The translations under genes were made by a program, and so were the position numbers. The notes beneath the pieces are model-generated. The model worked only from the letters and a program-made list of their open reading frames with translations, was not told the origin of the DNA and searched no databases. Of a stretch of DNA of 64,000 bases, positions 39,242 through 47,982 are shown one piece after another. Source of the stretch: Sulfurimonas sp. HSL3-1. Its GTDB lineage: Bacteria > Campylobacterota > Campylobacteria > Campylobacterales > Sulfurimonadaceae. How positions within the stretch are numbered: the stretch's first letter is position 1; every line of letters begins with the position of its first letter. The DNA lies in contig NZ_CP147920.1 in assembly GCF_039645995.1 (NCBI RefSeq), positions 1,550,001 to 1,614,000 on the forward strand, written 5' to 3'.

Positions 39242-40054
39242 CTACACCGCTTCGCCGCTTTCGTAGCCGTAGGACTCCCAGGCAAGGACCGCAGCGCCGA
39301 GGGAGGTCGTGATCTGCGGAAACGCCGGCACGAAGATCGGTTTGCCCAGCTCGTTCTCGATGGCGTTGACCAGCCCGTTGTTGAGCGCCGGGCCGCCGTC
39401 GAAGTAGATCCCTTCGTGGATGCCGACCCGCTTCACGAGCTTCACGATCCGCTTGGCGATGGAGTAGTGGACCCCGCTGACGATCTCCTCGACACGGTGG
39501 TTGTTTCCCAGCAGGCCGATGATCTCCGACTCGGCGAAAACGGCGCATGTGCTGTTGATGGAGAGCGGCGTGCCGGTGGATTTGAAGTGGTACTCCCCCA
39601 GTTCGTCCACGCCGATCTCCAGGTTACGGGCGACGACGTCAAGGAACTTGCCCGTCCCCGCCGCGCAGCGGTCGTTCATCGCGAAGTTGACGACGTTCCC
39701 CTCGCTGTCCATGGAGATCGCCTTGGAGTCCTGCCCGCCGATGTTGATGATCGTCTTAATCTCGCCGTGCTCCTGCGCCGCGGCCCGCGCGCCGATGGCG
39801 TTGGCGGTGATCTCACTGATGTTTTCGTCCGCCTCCTTGAAGAGTTTGCGGCCGTATCCCGTCGCGACGGTGTAGCGCAGCGCCTCCGGGGCGACGCCCA
39901 CCTCCGCCATCAGCTGCGCCAGGCTCTCCTGGGCGTACTTGTAAAACATGCTGCCGCTGGCACTCACGCGGTGTCCGACCAGACGCCCCGTACCGTCGAC
40001 GATGGCGATCTTAATCGCCGTCGACCCGATATCGATCCCTGCAAAATACTCCAC
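39242..40054 (-). CDS. ATP-dependent activator of an HgdB/DCCP-type iron-sulfur protein
   Basis: The 270-residue ASKHA-fold ATPase belongs to the BadF/BcrA/HgdC family. The start is a GTG at 40054, sharing a base with the upstream stop codon, with AAAGGAG six bases before it. It begins VEYFAGIDIGSTAIKIAIVD, the phosphate-binding motif. Cys130 (MNDRCAAGTGKF) and Cys170 (INSTCAVFAESE) are the two cluster ligands; in this family a homodimer bridges one [4Fe-4S] cluster and injects electrons at the cost of ATP. GGQDSK and the C-terminal GGPALNNGLVN motif are intact. Its partner is the HgdB-like protein encoded just upstream. Confidence 0.92.
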   Translation of the reverse strand: MEYFAGIDIGSTAIKIAIVDGTGRLVGHRVSASGSMFYKYAQESLAQLMAEVGVAPEALRYTVATGYGRKLFKEADENISEITANAIGARAAAQEHGEIKTIINIGGQDSKAISMDSEGNVVNFAMNDRCAAGTGKFLDVVARNLEIGVDELGEYHFKSTGTPLSINSTCAVFAESEIIGLLGNNHRVEEIVSGVHYSIAKRIVKLVKRVGIHEGIYFDGGPALNNGLVNAIENELGKPIFVPAFPQITTSLGAAVLAWESYGYESGEAV

Positions 40055-41328
40055 TACTGTCTCCTTTTTCTGCTCTTGAGCGATTCGACGAAGGCTTCGA
40101 CCCGCGTCGTGAGCTGCCCGAGCTGACTGGGGCTGTAGTCGCTCTCCAGGTAGAGGATGGGGATCCCCTCCTTCTCCATCGCCGCCAGCACCGAGCGCTG
40201 CTCCATCTCGTAGACCTGGCACCCCGCGAAGGCCTGGTAGACGACGCCGTCGGCGCTGTACTCTTTCACCAATTCGACGATACGTCGGATCCGGTCGTCG
40301 TTGCGGGTAAAGACCGGGCAGGTGCACCCTTTCAGATAGCGGTCCGCCACCGCGTCGACCATGTCGTAGAGGAACCACTCGTCCACCGAAACCATGTCGT
40401 TGAAGAGGCGGTTCGAGGAGCAGCTCTCATCGGCGACGATCACCGCGTCCGCCATCTCGATAAGCTGCGGTACCTTCAGGTTAGGGAAGATCGGGGGCGA
40501 TCCGGTGTAAACGATGCGCGGGCTGCGCTTGCGGGCGGCGCCGATCCCCTCTTTTACCCTCTCCTCCATCTCCGCGAGCAGCCGCTCCACCGCCGCGCTC
40601 CACGCCTCGGTCTTGTCGAAGAAGAAAGCGTTGGTCACGAGGAACATATCGTTGCCCGAGATCGGCGGCAGCTCCGCTTTGCGCAGGGCGTTCAGACGGT
40701 GGTAAAGCGTCTGGGCATAGCCGACCTTCCGGATGGAGGCTTTGAGCTTCCCGCGCGTCAGCTTCGTTTTCAGCTCCTTTGAGAGGGTCTTGGTGAAGTT
40801 GCGCACGCTGCGGCGCCAATACTCCCGACTCTCCTCGCTCTCTTTGACCCGGGGAAACTCCATCTCGTACACCGGGTAGCCCATCTCCTCGACGATCCCC
40901 GTCGCCTTCGTCTTCTGGTCGCAGGTCGTCGGGGTCACGACGAGGTCCGGGGTATCGGCGAAGTGGTCCGTCGCAAAGGCCCCCACTGTCGCCTTGACCA
41001 GCGGGCAGGATTTCGACGGCAGGTATTCGCCGCCGATCTCGTCGTCGGTGTAAAAGCCGTTGCAGAGCCGCACCGGCGCCGCGCCGAGGGCGTCGATCAC
41101 CTCGTAAGGAACCTGGATGCACATCGTCCCCACTTTCGTTTTCCCCTCGTGCATCGGCGTCATGTCGCAGTGGTAGCGCCGGTGAAGCTCGTAGAAGTAC
41201 GCCATCGCCTCCGGAGGGTTGACGGCGTATTCGCGCAGCGTGTCGAGCACCTTCACCGCTTCCATCGCCTTGTGGCGTCCCTGACGCTCTCTGGGCGTCT
41301 CTATCGTGTGGTCGTTACGGGCGTTCAT
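40054..41328 (-). CDS. HgdB-like iron-sulfur protein (double-cubane-cluster/YjiM type)
   Basis: The 424-residue protein is of the 2-hydroxyacyl-CoA dehydratase beta-subunit family. Conserved parts include VPYEVIDALGAAPVRLCNG, SCPLVKATVGAF, TTCDQKTKATG, DESCSSNRLFND and GCQVYEMEQRS. Candidate cluster cysteines are 70, 89, 108, 136, 303, 335, 337 and 370. Only one such subunit is present, not the two expected for dehydratases, which favours the homodimeric DCCP/YjiM branch. That branch carries an [8Fe-9S] double cubane that reduces small molecules with ATP-driven electrons. The start overlaps the polyferredoxin gene by 14 bp. The substrate is unknown. Confidence 0.85.
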   Translation of the reverse strand: MNARNDHTIETPRERQGRHKAMEAVKVLDTLREYAVNPPEAMAYFYELHRRYHCDMTPMHEGKTKVGTMCIQVPYEVIDALGAAPVRLCNGFYTDDEIGGEYLPSKSCPLVKATVGAFATDHFADTPDLVVTPTTCDQKTKATGIVEEMGYPVYEMEFPRVKESEESREYWRRSVRNFTKTLSKELKTKLTRGKLKASIRKVGYAQTLYHRLNALRKAELPPISGNDMFLVTNAFFFDKTEAWSAAVERLLAEMEERVKEGIGAARKRSPRIVYTGSPPIFPNLKVPQLIEMADAVIVADESCSSNRLFNDMVSVDEWFLYDMVDAVADRYLKGCTCPVFTRNDDRIRRIVELVKEYSADGVVYQAFAGCQVYEMEQRSVLAAMEKEGIPILYLESDYSPSQLGQLTTRVEAFVESLKSRKRRQ

Positions 41329-42301
41329 CTTCGCCTCCGGGTCTGTCTATCTGCATACGTTTGGAAAATCCTTCCTTGGTGGACTGAAAAATGGTCAAAC
41401 CGGCGATATCGGCCTGCAGGCACCCCTCTTCCGGGCAGGCGGCGATGCACTTCATGCAGAGCGTACAGTCGTCGCGCAGGATGTCGCGGCTCTGCACGTC
41501 ATCGGCGATATCCTTGATCTGCATGTCGCAGACGGTGTAGCAGTCGCCGCACTTGGTGCACTTGCCGCCGTCCTTCTTCAGCTTCAGTATGGAAAACTTG
41601 CTGAAGGAGTACTGCAGCGCGCTCATCGGGCAGAAGAAACAGAAAAAGCGTTTCTTCACAAAGGAGCCGGCGAGGAACATCCCCGTGATGACCATCCCCA
41701 GCGCCGTCAGGATCATCGTCGTTTTGCTCGAGAAGTCGATCGTCCATTGCGAGAAATCCCCGACAAAGAGCGGCGTGATCATCCGCCCCGGGCAGATCTG
41801 GCAAAACGCCGCCCGCCACTCGCCCCCGATCAGCCCCGCGCCTATCGCCACCGGCAGCAAGAGCAGAAGAACGAGCAGCACGTACTTAATAACCTTGAGG
41901 CGGTTGAACTGCGTCTGGTTGTAGCTGCTGTAGCGGATGCCGAAAAGCTTGCGCAGCGAAGTGAGCCAGTCCTGCATCGTCCCCAGGGGACAGACGAACC
42001 CGCACCAGGCCTTGTTGAAGACGATAAACCAGAGCAGGAAGGTGACGAATCCAACCAGAATCCCGATGCTCGCCATGCTGAAGAGCATGCCCAGCGGCCG
42101 GCCGAGCTGATGCTGCAGCGGCAGCAGGTAGCACATGCCGCCGTTTTGGCGGTCGTAGCCGCAGGAGAGCACCGGCATATTGCTACCCAGATCGATCGCG
42201 AAGTAGGCTCCGTAGACCAGGAGCACGAAACTAACCAGCTGGACGATGGCGCGGAAACGGCGCAGGTTGCCCAGATCGAGGAAACGTCTAATCCTTTTCA
42301 T
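41315..42301 (-). CDS. NapH-like membrane polyferredoxin
   Basis: From the ATG at 42301 the protein is 328 residues with about five membrane helices and two CxxxCP motifs (CGFVCPLGTMQDW; CFFCPMSALQ) seen in NapH/NosR/RdxA-type proteins. Two C-terminal [4Fe-4S] motifs follow (CTKCGDCYTVC and CTLCMKCIAACPEEGC). Such proteins take electrons from quinol across the membrane. It overlaps both its neighbours, so it is in one operon with the HgdB-like protein and is the likely electron source for its activase. A GTG/ATG six codons upstream (42319) is possible. Confidence 0.85.
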   Translation of the reverse strand: MKRIRRFLDLGNLRRFRAIVQLVSFVLLVYGAYFAIDLGSNMPVLSCGYDRQNGGMCYLLPLQHQLGRPLGMLFSMASIGILVGFVTFLLWFIVFNKAWCGFVCPLGTMQDWLTSLRKLFGIRYSSYNQTQFNRLKVIKYVLLVLLLLLPVAIGAGLIGGEWRAAFCQICPGRMITPLFVGDFSQWTIDFSSKTTMILTALGMVITGMFLAGSFVKKRFFCFFCPMSALQYSFSKFSILKLKKDGGKCTKCGDCYTVCDMQIKDIADDVQSRDILRDDCTLCMKCIAACPEEGCLQADIAGLTIFQSTKEGFSKRMQIDRPGGEDERP

Positions 42302-43289
42302 CGAAACGGACCTCCGCATACGGCTTCACCCTCCGGCGCCGGTAGAGGTAGACGAAGATGCCGGTGAGCAGCAGCGCCGCCGTGCCGAAAAGGAGCGCAA
42401 AGGCGTACGACTTGTAGCTGCTCGGTTCCGGAAAGAAACGGCCGGGGTAGGTCGTCACGAAACGGTGTGTGCCGTACGGTGCCTCCCCAAGCGTGCCGTT
42501 CCCCTCTTCCGACCATGCCGCCGTCACGACAAAGCGCTCTTCGTGGCGTTTGTCAAATGCGTTCCAGGCCGGAAAATACGCTTTGATCAGCGTAAACGTT
42601 GCCGAGCCGTTTTCATCGGAAACGGTCCGTTTGCTCCACCCCTCGCCGGTGCGCATCGTCACGGCCACTCCGGCCTTCGGCACGCCTTTATACATCGTCT
42701 TGAACATCAGCGTGTCGCCGGAGACGAAATGAGTGAAAAGTCCCTCTTCCGCCTCTTTGACGCGGACAATTTCGAACGGAAGCGCCGTCTCATTTGAGCG
42801 GTTGAGCTCCACCTTGTCCCCGTGGCGGCCGTAGGTCAGCTCATACTTGGCGCTGTTCGTACAGCGCACGCCCTCTTTGACGCTATCTTCGACGTAGTAG
42901 ACGGCGTAGCGCCCCGGGGTGCGGGTCGCGACAGTGAGCGACGCGCTGCCCCGTTTCACCGACACATTGGCCTCAACGCCCCGGTGGTCGTTTTCAAAGG
43001 CCATCGCCATCCCGCCGGCGCTGCCGAGCGTGCGAGGAGTGCCTCCTCTGCCGCCGGTCACCAGCCACAGTTTCGTGCGTCCCTCCGGGCGGCCGTATCC
43101 GCTGCCGGAGCCCATGCCTTCCCACTTCTTCGCCCCCGCATAGGGGTTTTCCCTGCTGATCCACAGGGGGGCGCAAAAGACCTTGGCATGCGTCGCTTTC
43201 GCATACGCTGCTTTCGGCACGATCCCCTCGGGCCTCGCCGCCAGTGCGGTCACCGCCGTCAGCGCGACGGCGATCAAATATTTGACCAT
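42288..43289 (-). CDS. Membrane-anchored periplasmic protein, DUF4198-like
   Basis: The 333-residue protein has a signal peptide (MVKYLIAVALTAVTALAA), a large periplasmic part of beta-rich segments and a C-terminal membrane helix (YAFALLFGTAALLLTGIFVYLY) followed by a basic tail. The part GVPKAGVAVTMRTGEG and VSDENGSATFTLI resembles DUF4198 domains that sit near Ni or Co transporters. One Cys pair is in the periplasm (KVFCAPLW, VRCTNS). It overlaps the polyferredoxin gene by 14 bp. Role unknown; possibly substrate or metal binding. Confidence 0.75.
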   Translation of the reverse strand: MVKYLIAVALTAVTALAARPEGIVPKAAYAKATHAKVFCAPLWISRENPYAGAKKWEGMGSGSGYGRPEGRTKLWLVTGGRGGTPRTLGSAGGMAMAFENDHRGVEANVSVKRGSASLTVATRTPGRYAVYYVEDSVKEGVRCTNSAKYELTYGRHGDKVELNRSNETALPFEIVRVKEAEEGLFTHFVSGDTLMFKTMYKGVPKAGVAVTMRTGEGWSKRTVSDENGSATFTLIKAYFPAWNAFDKRHEERFVVTAAWSEEGNGTLGEAPYGTHRFVTTYPGRFFPEPSSYKSYAFALLFGTAALLLTGIFVYLYRRRRVKPYAEVRFDEKD

Positions 43290-43301
43290 ATCTTCTCCTC
43301 G

Positions 43302-43946
43302 TTATAAATGGCTCAATCCGTTGATGGTTGCGATGCCCACCGCCATCAGCAACAGCGCGGCGATCCGCTCGATCGCCGTCTTGTAACGCGCAAGCTGCGC
43401 CACCGCTTCACGCGCCACCTGGGAGAAAAAAAGCCCGTACAGGGCCCAGGATGCGCTCACCGCCCCAAGGCCGAAGGCCAGGCCCATCGCCAGGGCATCC
43501 GCCGCGTTTGCGCTCCCTGCCGCCACGGCGATGAGCGACATGACGGGGGCGCAGGGGTTCAGCGTGATCGCAAACCCCATCGCAAAGTAGCCGACGCTCC
43601 CGGTCGTCCCCTGCCTTCCCCCTGAAACACTGCAACAGCGGCGCTGCCAGAAACTCCGGTGCAGCAGCACGCCGCCTACGAAAACGGTGCTGATCCCCAG
43701 CAGGCTCTGCGAAAGCGCGGGATCGTCGAGCAGCGACTTGACCGCCATCGCGCCGAAAGAGGCCGCCACCGCGATCAGGCTGTAACTGACGATCCGCCCC
43801 AGGCTGAAGATGGAAACGACATAAAGCGCCCCGCCCTCTCTGCCGTTTTGCGTCAGCAGCAAGGGGCTTAGAAAGGGCATACAGCTGAACATGCAGGCCG
43901 TCGCGCCGTAAGAGAGACCGATAAGCAGTAAAGAGAGGTACGCCAT
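43302..43946 (-). CDS. CcdA/DsbD-like membrane thiol-redox protein (TauE/SafE-annotated family)
   Basis: The protein, 214 residues from the ATG at 43946 (AAGG five bases upstream; a TTG one codon earlier is less likely), has six predicted helices. Paired cysteines Cys18 and Cys22 (GATACMFSCMPF) in the first helix and the conserved NPCAPV motif near residue 130 match the CcdA/DsbD membrane domain, which carries reducing power across the membrane. A basic loop near residue 100 carries CCSVSGG. It is the first gene of the leftward operon with the periplasmic protein, polyferredoxin and HgdB-like pair. Confidence 0.8.
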   Translation of the reverse strand: MAYLSLLLIGLSYGATACMFSCMPFLSPLLLTQNGREGGALYVVSIFSLGRIVSYSLIAVAASFGAMAVKSLLDDPALSQSLLGISTVFVGGVLLHRSFWQRRCCSVSGGRQGTTGSVGYFAMGFAITLNPCAPVMSLIAVAAGSANAADALAMGLAFGLGAVSASWALYGLFFSQVAREAVAQLARYKTAIERIAALLLMAVGIATINGLSHL

Positions 43947-43949
43947 CAA

Positions 43950-44126
43950 AACCTTGTCTGCACACGCCCGGAAGCGATCCGGTATATTATTTGTAAATTA
44001 TTAGTGATTATTACTTTTAACTGTTAATTATTTGTTAAATATACGCTCTCCCGATCTCCACATGCCGATTGCGGGGCGGAAGCGGCAAAAACGCAACAGC
44101 GGACAGCCCCGCGTGCATGGTAAAAT
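43950..44126. other. AT-rich intergenic region upstream of the CcdA-like gene
   Basis: Very AT-rich at 43985-44040 (repeated ATTATT/TTAATT). It should hold the leftward operon's promoter. I could not assign boxes with confidence. Confidence 0.4.
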
Positions 44127-44378
44127 ATGCGTCAGACATCCCGCCTCCAAAGGATTTTCATCAAGCGTCTCAAACCCCTCCTGGCGCGGCTGGCCGAGCG
44201 ATACGGCAGACCCGTGCTCTGGCTCTACGCTTTTATCTTTCTGCTGGCCGCCACGGGGCTGCTCGCGGCGGTCTACTTCCTGCTCGGCTGGCTGATGCTG
44301 CAAAGCCCGAACGCCGTACTCGTGCTGACCGGAGTGCTCGTCGCACTGATTTTTTTCCTGAACCGGCGGCGCAAATGA
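44127..44378 (+). CDS. Small two-helix membrane protein
   Basis: The 83-residue protein has a basic N-terminus (RLQRIFIKRLKPLLARLAER) and two membrane helices (LWLYAFIFLLAATGLLAAVY; SPNAVLVLTGVLVALIFFL), ending RRRK. No ribosome binding site is visible and TAAAAT directly precedes the ATG, so the transcript may be leaderless or the start is elsewhere. Its stop overlaps the pseudouridine synthase start (ATGA). Function unknown. Confidence 0.6.
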   Translation: MRQTSRLQRIFIKRLKPLLARLAERYGRPVLWLYAFIFLLAATGLLAAVYFLLGWLMLQSPNAVLVLTGVLVALIFFLNRRRK

Positions 44379-45061
44379 GCCCGCTGACGCTTCATTTCGA
44401 CCATGATGATTTTGCCGTTGTCGCCAAACCGGCAGGGATGAGCTTTCACAGCGAAGCCGGGGCCGGATTCGTCGTACGGGCCGCTGAACTCACCCGGTGT
44501 CCCCTCTACCCGGTCCACCGCCTCGACAGGATGACCTCGGGGCTCGTCATCCTCGCCAAGAGCAGCGAAGCGGCCGCTGCCTTTACGGCGCTGTTCGAAA
44601 AGCGTGAAATCGAGAAGTACTACCTCGCCCTCAGTCTGCGCAAACCGAAAAAGAAGCAGGGATGGATCAAGGGGGACATGGCCAAAGCGCGCCGCGGCGA
44701 CTGGAAACTGCTCAAAACGACGGAAAACCCGGCGGTGACCCGCTTCATTTCCGCCCCCCTGCGCGAAGGGGAGCGCGCCTTCCTCGTCAAACCCTACACC
44801 GGCAAGACCCACCAGATCCGCGTGGCGCTGAAAAGCCTGGGCTCCCCCATCGCCGGCGACGTGCGCTACGCCGACAAGGCGGAGGCGGACAAAGAGGAGC
44901 GCGGCTACTTGCACGCCTACGCCTTGTGCTTCACCTACAACGGCGAGCCTTTCAGTTTCACCCTTTCCCCCGACGAAGGGGAGCGTTTTCTGTCGCCCGA
45001 GTTTACCGATCTCCTGCAGGCATGGCAGGTCCCCTGGGAGCATTTTCCCGAGAAGAAATAG
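44375..45061 (+). CDS. RluA-family RNA pseudouridine synthase
   Basis: The 228-residue enzyme from the ATG at 44375 has DDFAVVAKPAGMSFH, the catalytic Asp in HRLDRMTSGLVILAK and the family motif KPYTGKTHQIRVALKSLG. It lacks an S4 domain, like the short TIGR01621 members. It isomerises specific uridines in rRNA or tRNA. A longer frame upstream (44069) is not supported. Confidence 0.9.
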   Translation: MSPLTLHFDHDDFAVVAKPAGMSFHSEAGAGFVVRAAELTRCPLYPVHRLDRMTSGLVILAKSSEAAAAFTALFEKREIEKYYLALSLRKPKKKQGWIKGDMAKARRGDWKLLKTTENPAVTRFISAPLREGERAFLVKPYTGKTHQIRVALKSLGSPIAGDVRYADKAEADKEERGYLHAYALCFTYNGEPFSFTLSPDEGERFLSPEFTDLLQAWQVPWEHFPEKK

Positions 45062-45142
45062 TCCTTCCCGTTACCACTGACATATTTTTTTGCGTTATAC
45101 TTGAAACACCACGACCCTGACGGGTCCGAGCGGAGCGACAAC

Positions 45143-46492
45143 GTGAACCCCTCAACCTACGACGTCCTCATTGTCGGCGGCGGCATCTCCGGTGCAGCGC
45201 TGCTCTATGCCCTGGAGCGCTACAGCGATCTGGGCAGCCTCTGCCTCCTCGAAAAATACAGTGCCCTGGCCACGCTCAATTCCAGCGCCACTTCCAACTC
45301 GCAAACCCTGCACTGCGGCGATATCGAAACGAACTACACCCTGGAGAAAGCGGCCAAGGTCAAACGGACCGCCAAAATGGTAGAGAAATACTGCCTGCAG
45401 CACGGCTACGAGAACGATATCATCCTTGCCCACCAGAAGATGGCCCTGGGGGTCGGGTACGACGAAGTCAACTTTATGACGAAGCGCCACGAGGAGTTCA
45501 GCAACCTCTACCCCTACCTACGGATCTATGACCGCGACACGCTCAAACGGATCGAACCCGCCGTCGTTTACGACGCGGACGGCATGGAGCGTCCGGAGCC
45601 CATCGTCGGTGTCGGTGTACAGGGGGAGTACACCACCGTCGACTTCAAGCGCCTGAGCGACTCCTTCGTCGAAAACGCCATGCGGGGGAAGCAGATCCAC
45701 ACAGACGTTTTTTTTAACCAACACGTCATGCAGATCGAAAAACGCGGAGAGCTGTTCGAGGTCCGCAGCGGCGGCGGCACCTACTACGCCCGCTTCGTCG
45801 TCGTCGACGCCGGGGCCCACAGCCTCTTCCTCGCGCACCGCATGGGGTACGGGCTCGACTTCGGTATTTTGCCGATGGCGGGCAGCTTCTACCGCTCGAC
45901 AAGGCATATCCTGAACGGCAAGGTCTATATGGTCCAAAACCCCAAACTCCCCTTCGCCGCCCTGCACGGCGACCCGGACCTGCTGCTGGGCGGCCTCACC
46001 CGGTTCGGCCCCACGGCCCTGATGCTGCCCAAACTGGAACGCTACAAGCGCGGGACGTATATCGATTTCCTCCGGACGCTCCGATTCGACCACAATATCG
46101 CAAGCATCTTCTACGACCTGCTCAAAGACCGGGACATCCGAAACTACGTCCTGCGCAACTTCCTCTTCGAAGTGCCGTGGCTGAACAAGCGCCTCTTTGT
46201 CAGGGATGCGCGAAAGATCGTCCCCTCGCTGCAGCTCTCCGACATCGAGTACGCCGCCGGTTTCGGCGGGGTCCGCCCGCAGGTGCTCGACAAAAAACAG
46301 CGCAAACTGCTGCTGGGAGAGGCGAGCATCGATACCGGCGAAGGGATCGTGTTCAATATGACGCCTTCCCCGGGGGCGACGAGCTGCCTGGGCAACGCCC
46401 GGCGCGACGTGGAAACGGTCTGCGCCTATCTCGGCCGCCGCTTTGACCACGCCCGCTTCGATGCGGAACTTACCGAAGGAGACCGTCCATGA
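45143..46492 (+). CDS. mqo: FAD-dependent malate:quinone oxidoreductase-like protein
   Basis: A GTG at 45143 with GGAG seven bases upstream gives 449 residues. FAD-binding motif VLIVGGGISGAALLYALERY near the N-terminus; then TLNSSATSNSQTLHCGDIET and the C-terminal SPGATSCLGNARRD segment, as in Mqo-like proteins of Campylobacter and Wolinella. It oxidises malate (or 2-hydroxyglutarate) at the inner membrane face and reduces quinone. The next gene starts with an ATGA overlap. An alternative is LhgO; the substrate is not certain. Confidence 0.8.
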   Translation: MNPSTYDVLIVGGGISGAALLYALERYSDLGSLCLLEKYSALATLNSSATSNSQTLHCGDIETNYTLEKAAKVKRTAKMVEKYCLQHGYENDIILAHQKMALGVGYDEVNFMTKRHEEFSNLYPYLRIYDRDTLKRIEPAVVYDADGMERPEPIVGVGVQGEYTTVDFKRLSDSFVENAMRGKQIHTDVFFNQHVMQIEKRGELFEVRSGGGTYYARFVVVDAGAHSLFLAHRMGYGLDFGILPMAGSFYRSTRHILNGKVYMVQNPKLPFAALHGDPDLLLGGLTRFGPTALMLPKLERYKRGTYIDFLRTLRFDHNIASIFYDLLKDRDIRNYVLRNFLFEVPWLNKRLFVRDARKIVPSLQLSDIEYAAGFGGVRPQVLDKKQRKLLLGEASIDTGEGIVFNMTPSPGATSCLGNARRDVETVCAYLGRRFDHARFDAELTEGDRP

Positions 46493-47601
46493 AAAAGCTG
46501 CTCTACATCACGGACCAGCAGGAGTACGCCGACCACGGCACCATCGCCCCGCTCTTCGGTCACTACCTCAAAAAGTACCTGCAGGTCTCGATCGTCTACT
46601 ACACCCGCTACAAAGACAGCTTCCAGTACAAAGGCGACGACTGTATCGTCCCCGAGGAGAAGCTGCATTCCATCATCGGCTACCTCGACGAAGAGGGGGT
46701 GGATGTCGGCAGCTTCGATTTTATCCTGGTGCGCAACCGCTTCGATATTCTCCGCACGGTGCTCGCCCACCGTGCGCGCTACGGCTACAGGGTCGGTTTC
46801 CGCCTCTCCTTCCCCAAGAACGAGACGGCCTACACCGCCATGATGGCCAAATACAAACGCGCACTCCTGCCCTCCCTCGCCCTGAAGTACAAGCGCGGCC
46901 GGGAGCGGAAACTGATCGAAGCCTGCGATCTCTTCCTCCCCTCTTCGGCGATGCTGGCCTCGGGGCTCTACCCCGCTCTGGCGCTGCCGACGTTCCCCCT
47001 GCCCGCCGGAATCGACCCCGCGCGCATCGCGGGCCCCAAAAACGACGGTACCGCCCCGCGGCGCTTTATCTACGTCGGCTCCCTCGACCCGCTGCGGCGT
47101 TTCGAAACGCTGCTCGACGCTTTTACCGCGCTCACCCGCCTGGAGTGGTCCCTGGATATCTCCACCTTCGACCCCACCTATCTCAAAACAATCCTCAAAG
47201 GGTACCCGATGCTCTCCGGGCGCATCCGGATACTGCAGGCAGCCAACCTTTCGGAACTGGGACGCCAGATCGGCGCCTGCGATGTCGGCCTGGCCCTGAT
47301 GCCCGCCCTGCCGATCTTTGCCATGACCCTTCCGGCAAAGGTGATGGACTACTACGCCGCCGGCGTACCGGCACTGCTCACCGATACTCCCAAGAACCGC
47401 GACCGCCTGCGCGACGGGGATGAAGCCTTCTTCTGCACTTTCGATGCCGCCGCCATCGCCGCGACGCTCGAAACCCTGATCCGCAGTGACGCCGCGCACC
47501 TTGCCCTCGTCCGCGAACAGGGGCTAAGGCGGCTGCTCGGAGCGGGACGCTCCTACGACGTCATGGCCGAACAGCTCTACCGCCGCCTCACCGCGATCTG
47601 A
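46489..47601 (+). CDS. Glycosyltransferase (GT4-like)
   Basis: The 370-residue protein has a weak N-terminal Rossmann domain (MKKLLYITDQQEYADHGTIA) and a C-terminal half with the GT-B features FIYVGSLDPLRRFETLLDAF, DVGLALMPALPIFAMTLPAK and VMDYYAAGVPALLTDTPKNR (nucleotide-binding region). It probably transfers a sugar from a nucleotide donor to a glycan. It is translationally coupled to the mqo-like gene although the functions look unrelated. Confidence 0.82.
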   Translation: MKKLLYITDQQEYADHGTIAPLFGHYLKKYLQVSIVYYTRYKDSFQYKGDDCIVPEEKLHSIIGYLDEEGVDVGSFDFILVRNRFDILRTVLAHRARYGYRVGFRLSFPKNETAYTAMMAKYKRALLPSLALKYKRGRERKLIEACDLFLPSSAMLASGLYPALALPTFPLPAGIDPARIAGPKNDGTAPRRFIYVGSLDPLRRFETLLDAFTALTRLEWSLDISTFDPTYLKTILKGYPMLSGRIRILQAANLSELGRQIGACDVGLALMPALPIFAMTLPAKVMDYYAAGVPALLTDTPKNRDRLRDGDEAFFCTFDAAAIAATLETLIRSDAAHLALVREQGLRRLLGAGRSYDVMAEQLYRRLTAI

Positions 47602-47608
47602 ACGCAGT

Positions 47609-47623
47609 AATTGCATAGCAATT
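47609..47623. promoter_or_regulatory. Inverted repeat upstream of ppnP
   Basis: AATTGC-ATA-GCAATT, a perfect 6-3-6 repeat that ends six bases before the TACAAT box. Candidate operator. Confidence 0.4.
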
Positions 47624-47629
47624 CTTGGC

Positions 47630-47635
47630 TACAAT
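47630..47635 (+). promoter_or_regulatory. -10 box of ppnP
   Basis: TACAAT, 24 bp before the ATG at 47659. Confidence 0.5.
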
Positions 47636-47658
47636 GACGCAAAAATGAAGGAGGATTC

Positions 47659-47976
47659 ATGTCTACATTTGAAAATGTCAGTGTCCAGAAAGAGGCCAAC
47701 GTCTACTTCGGAGGGAACGTCACGAGCCGGACGCTCACCCTGCCTGATGGCAGCGTCTTAACCCTCGGCATCATGCTGCCGGGCGAATATGAGTTCGGCA
47801 CGGGCAAACCGGAGCTGATGGAGATTTATGACGGGGAACTGGATATCCTGCTGCCGGGCGAGAGCGCTTGGCAGACAATCCACGGCGGCCAGAGTTTCAA
47901 TGTCGGGGGCGACACCAAGTTCCAGGTCCGTGTCAAAAGCATCACGGACTACTGCTGCACCTACCTCGACGCGTAA
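47659..47976 (+). CDS. ppnP: Pyrimidine/purine nucleoside phosphorylase PpnP
   Basis: The 105-residue cupin (DUF1255/YaiE family) contains ANVYFGGNVTSRTL, LGIMLPGEYEFGTGKPELME and DYCCTYLDA at the end, matching PpnP. It cleaves nucleosides by phosphorolysis. AAGGAGGA precedes the ATG. Monocistronic, between a convergent DJ-1 gene and the glycosyltransferase. Confidence 0.9.
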   Translation: MSTFENVSVQKEANVYFGGNVTSRTLTLPDGSVLTLGIMLPGEYEFGTGKPELMEIYDGELDILLPGESAWQTIHGGQSFNVGGDTKFQVRVKSITDYCCTYLDA

Positions 47977-47982
47977 CGGCGC

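Noticed and set aside
39242-41328. Benzoyl-CoA reductase or 2-hydroxyglutaryl-CoA dehydratase complex
   Set aside because: Only one HgdB-like subunit and no CoA-pathway genes are present; the polyferredoxin context fits the DCCP branch better.
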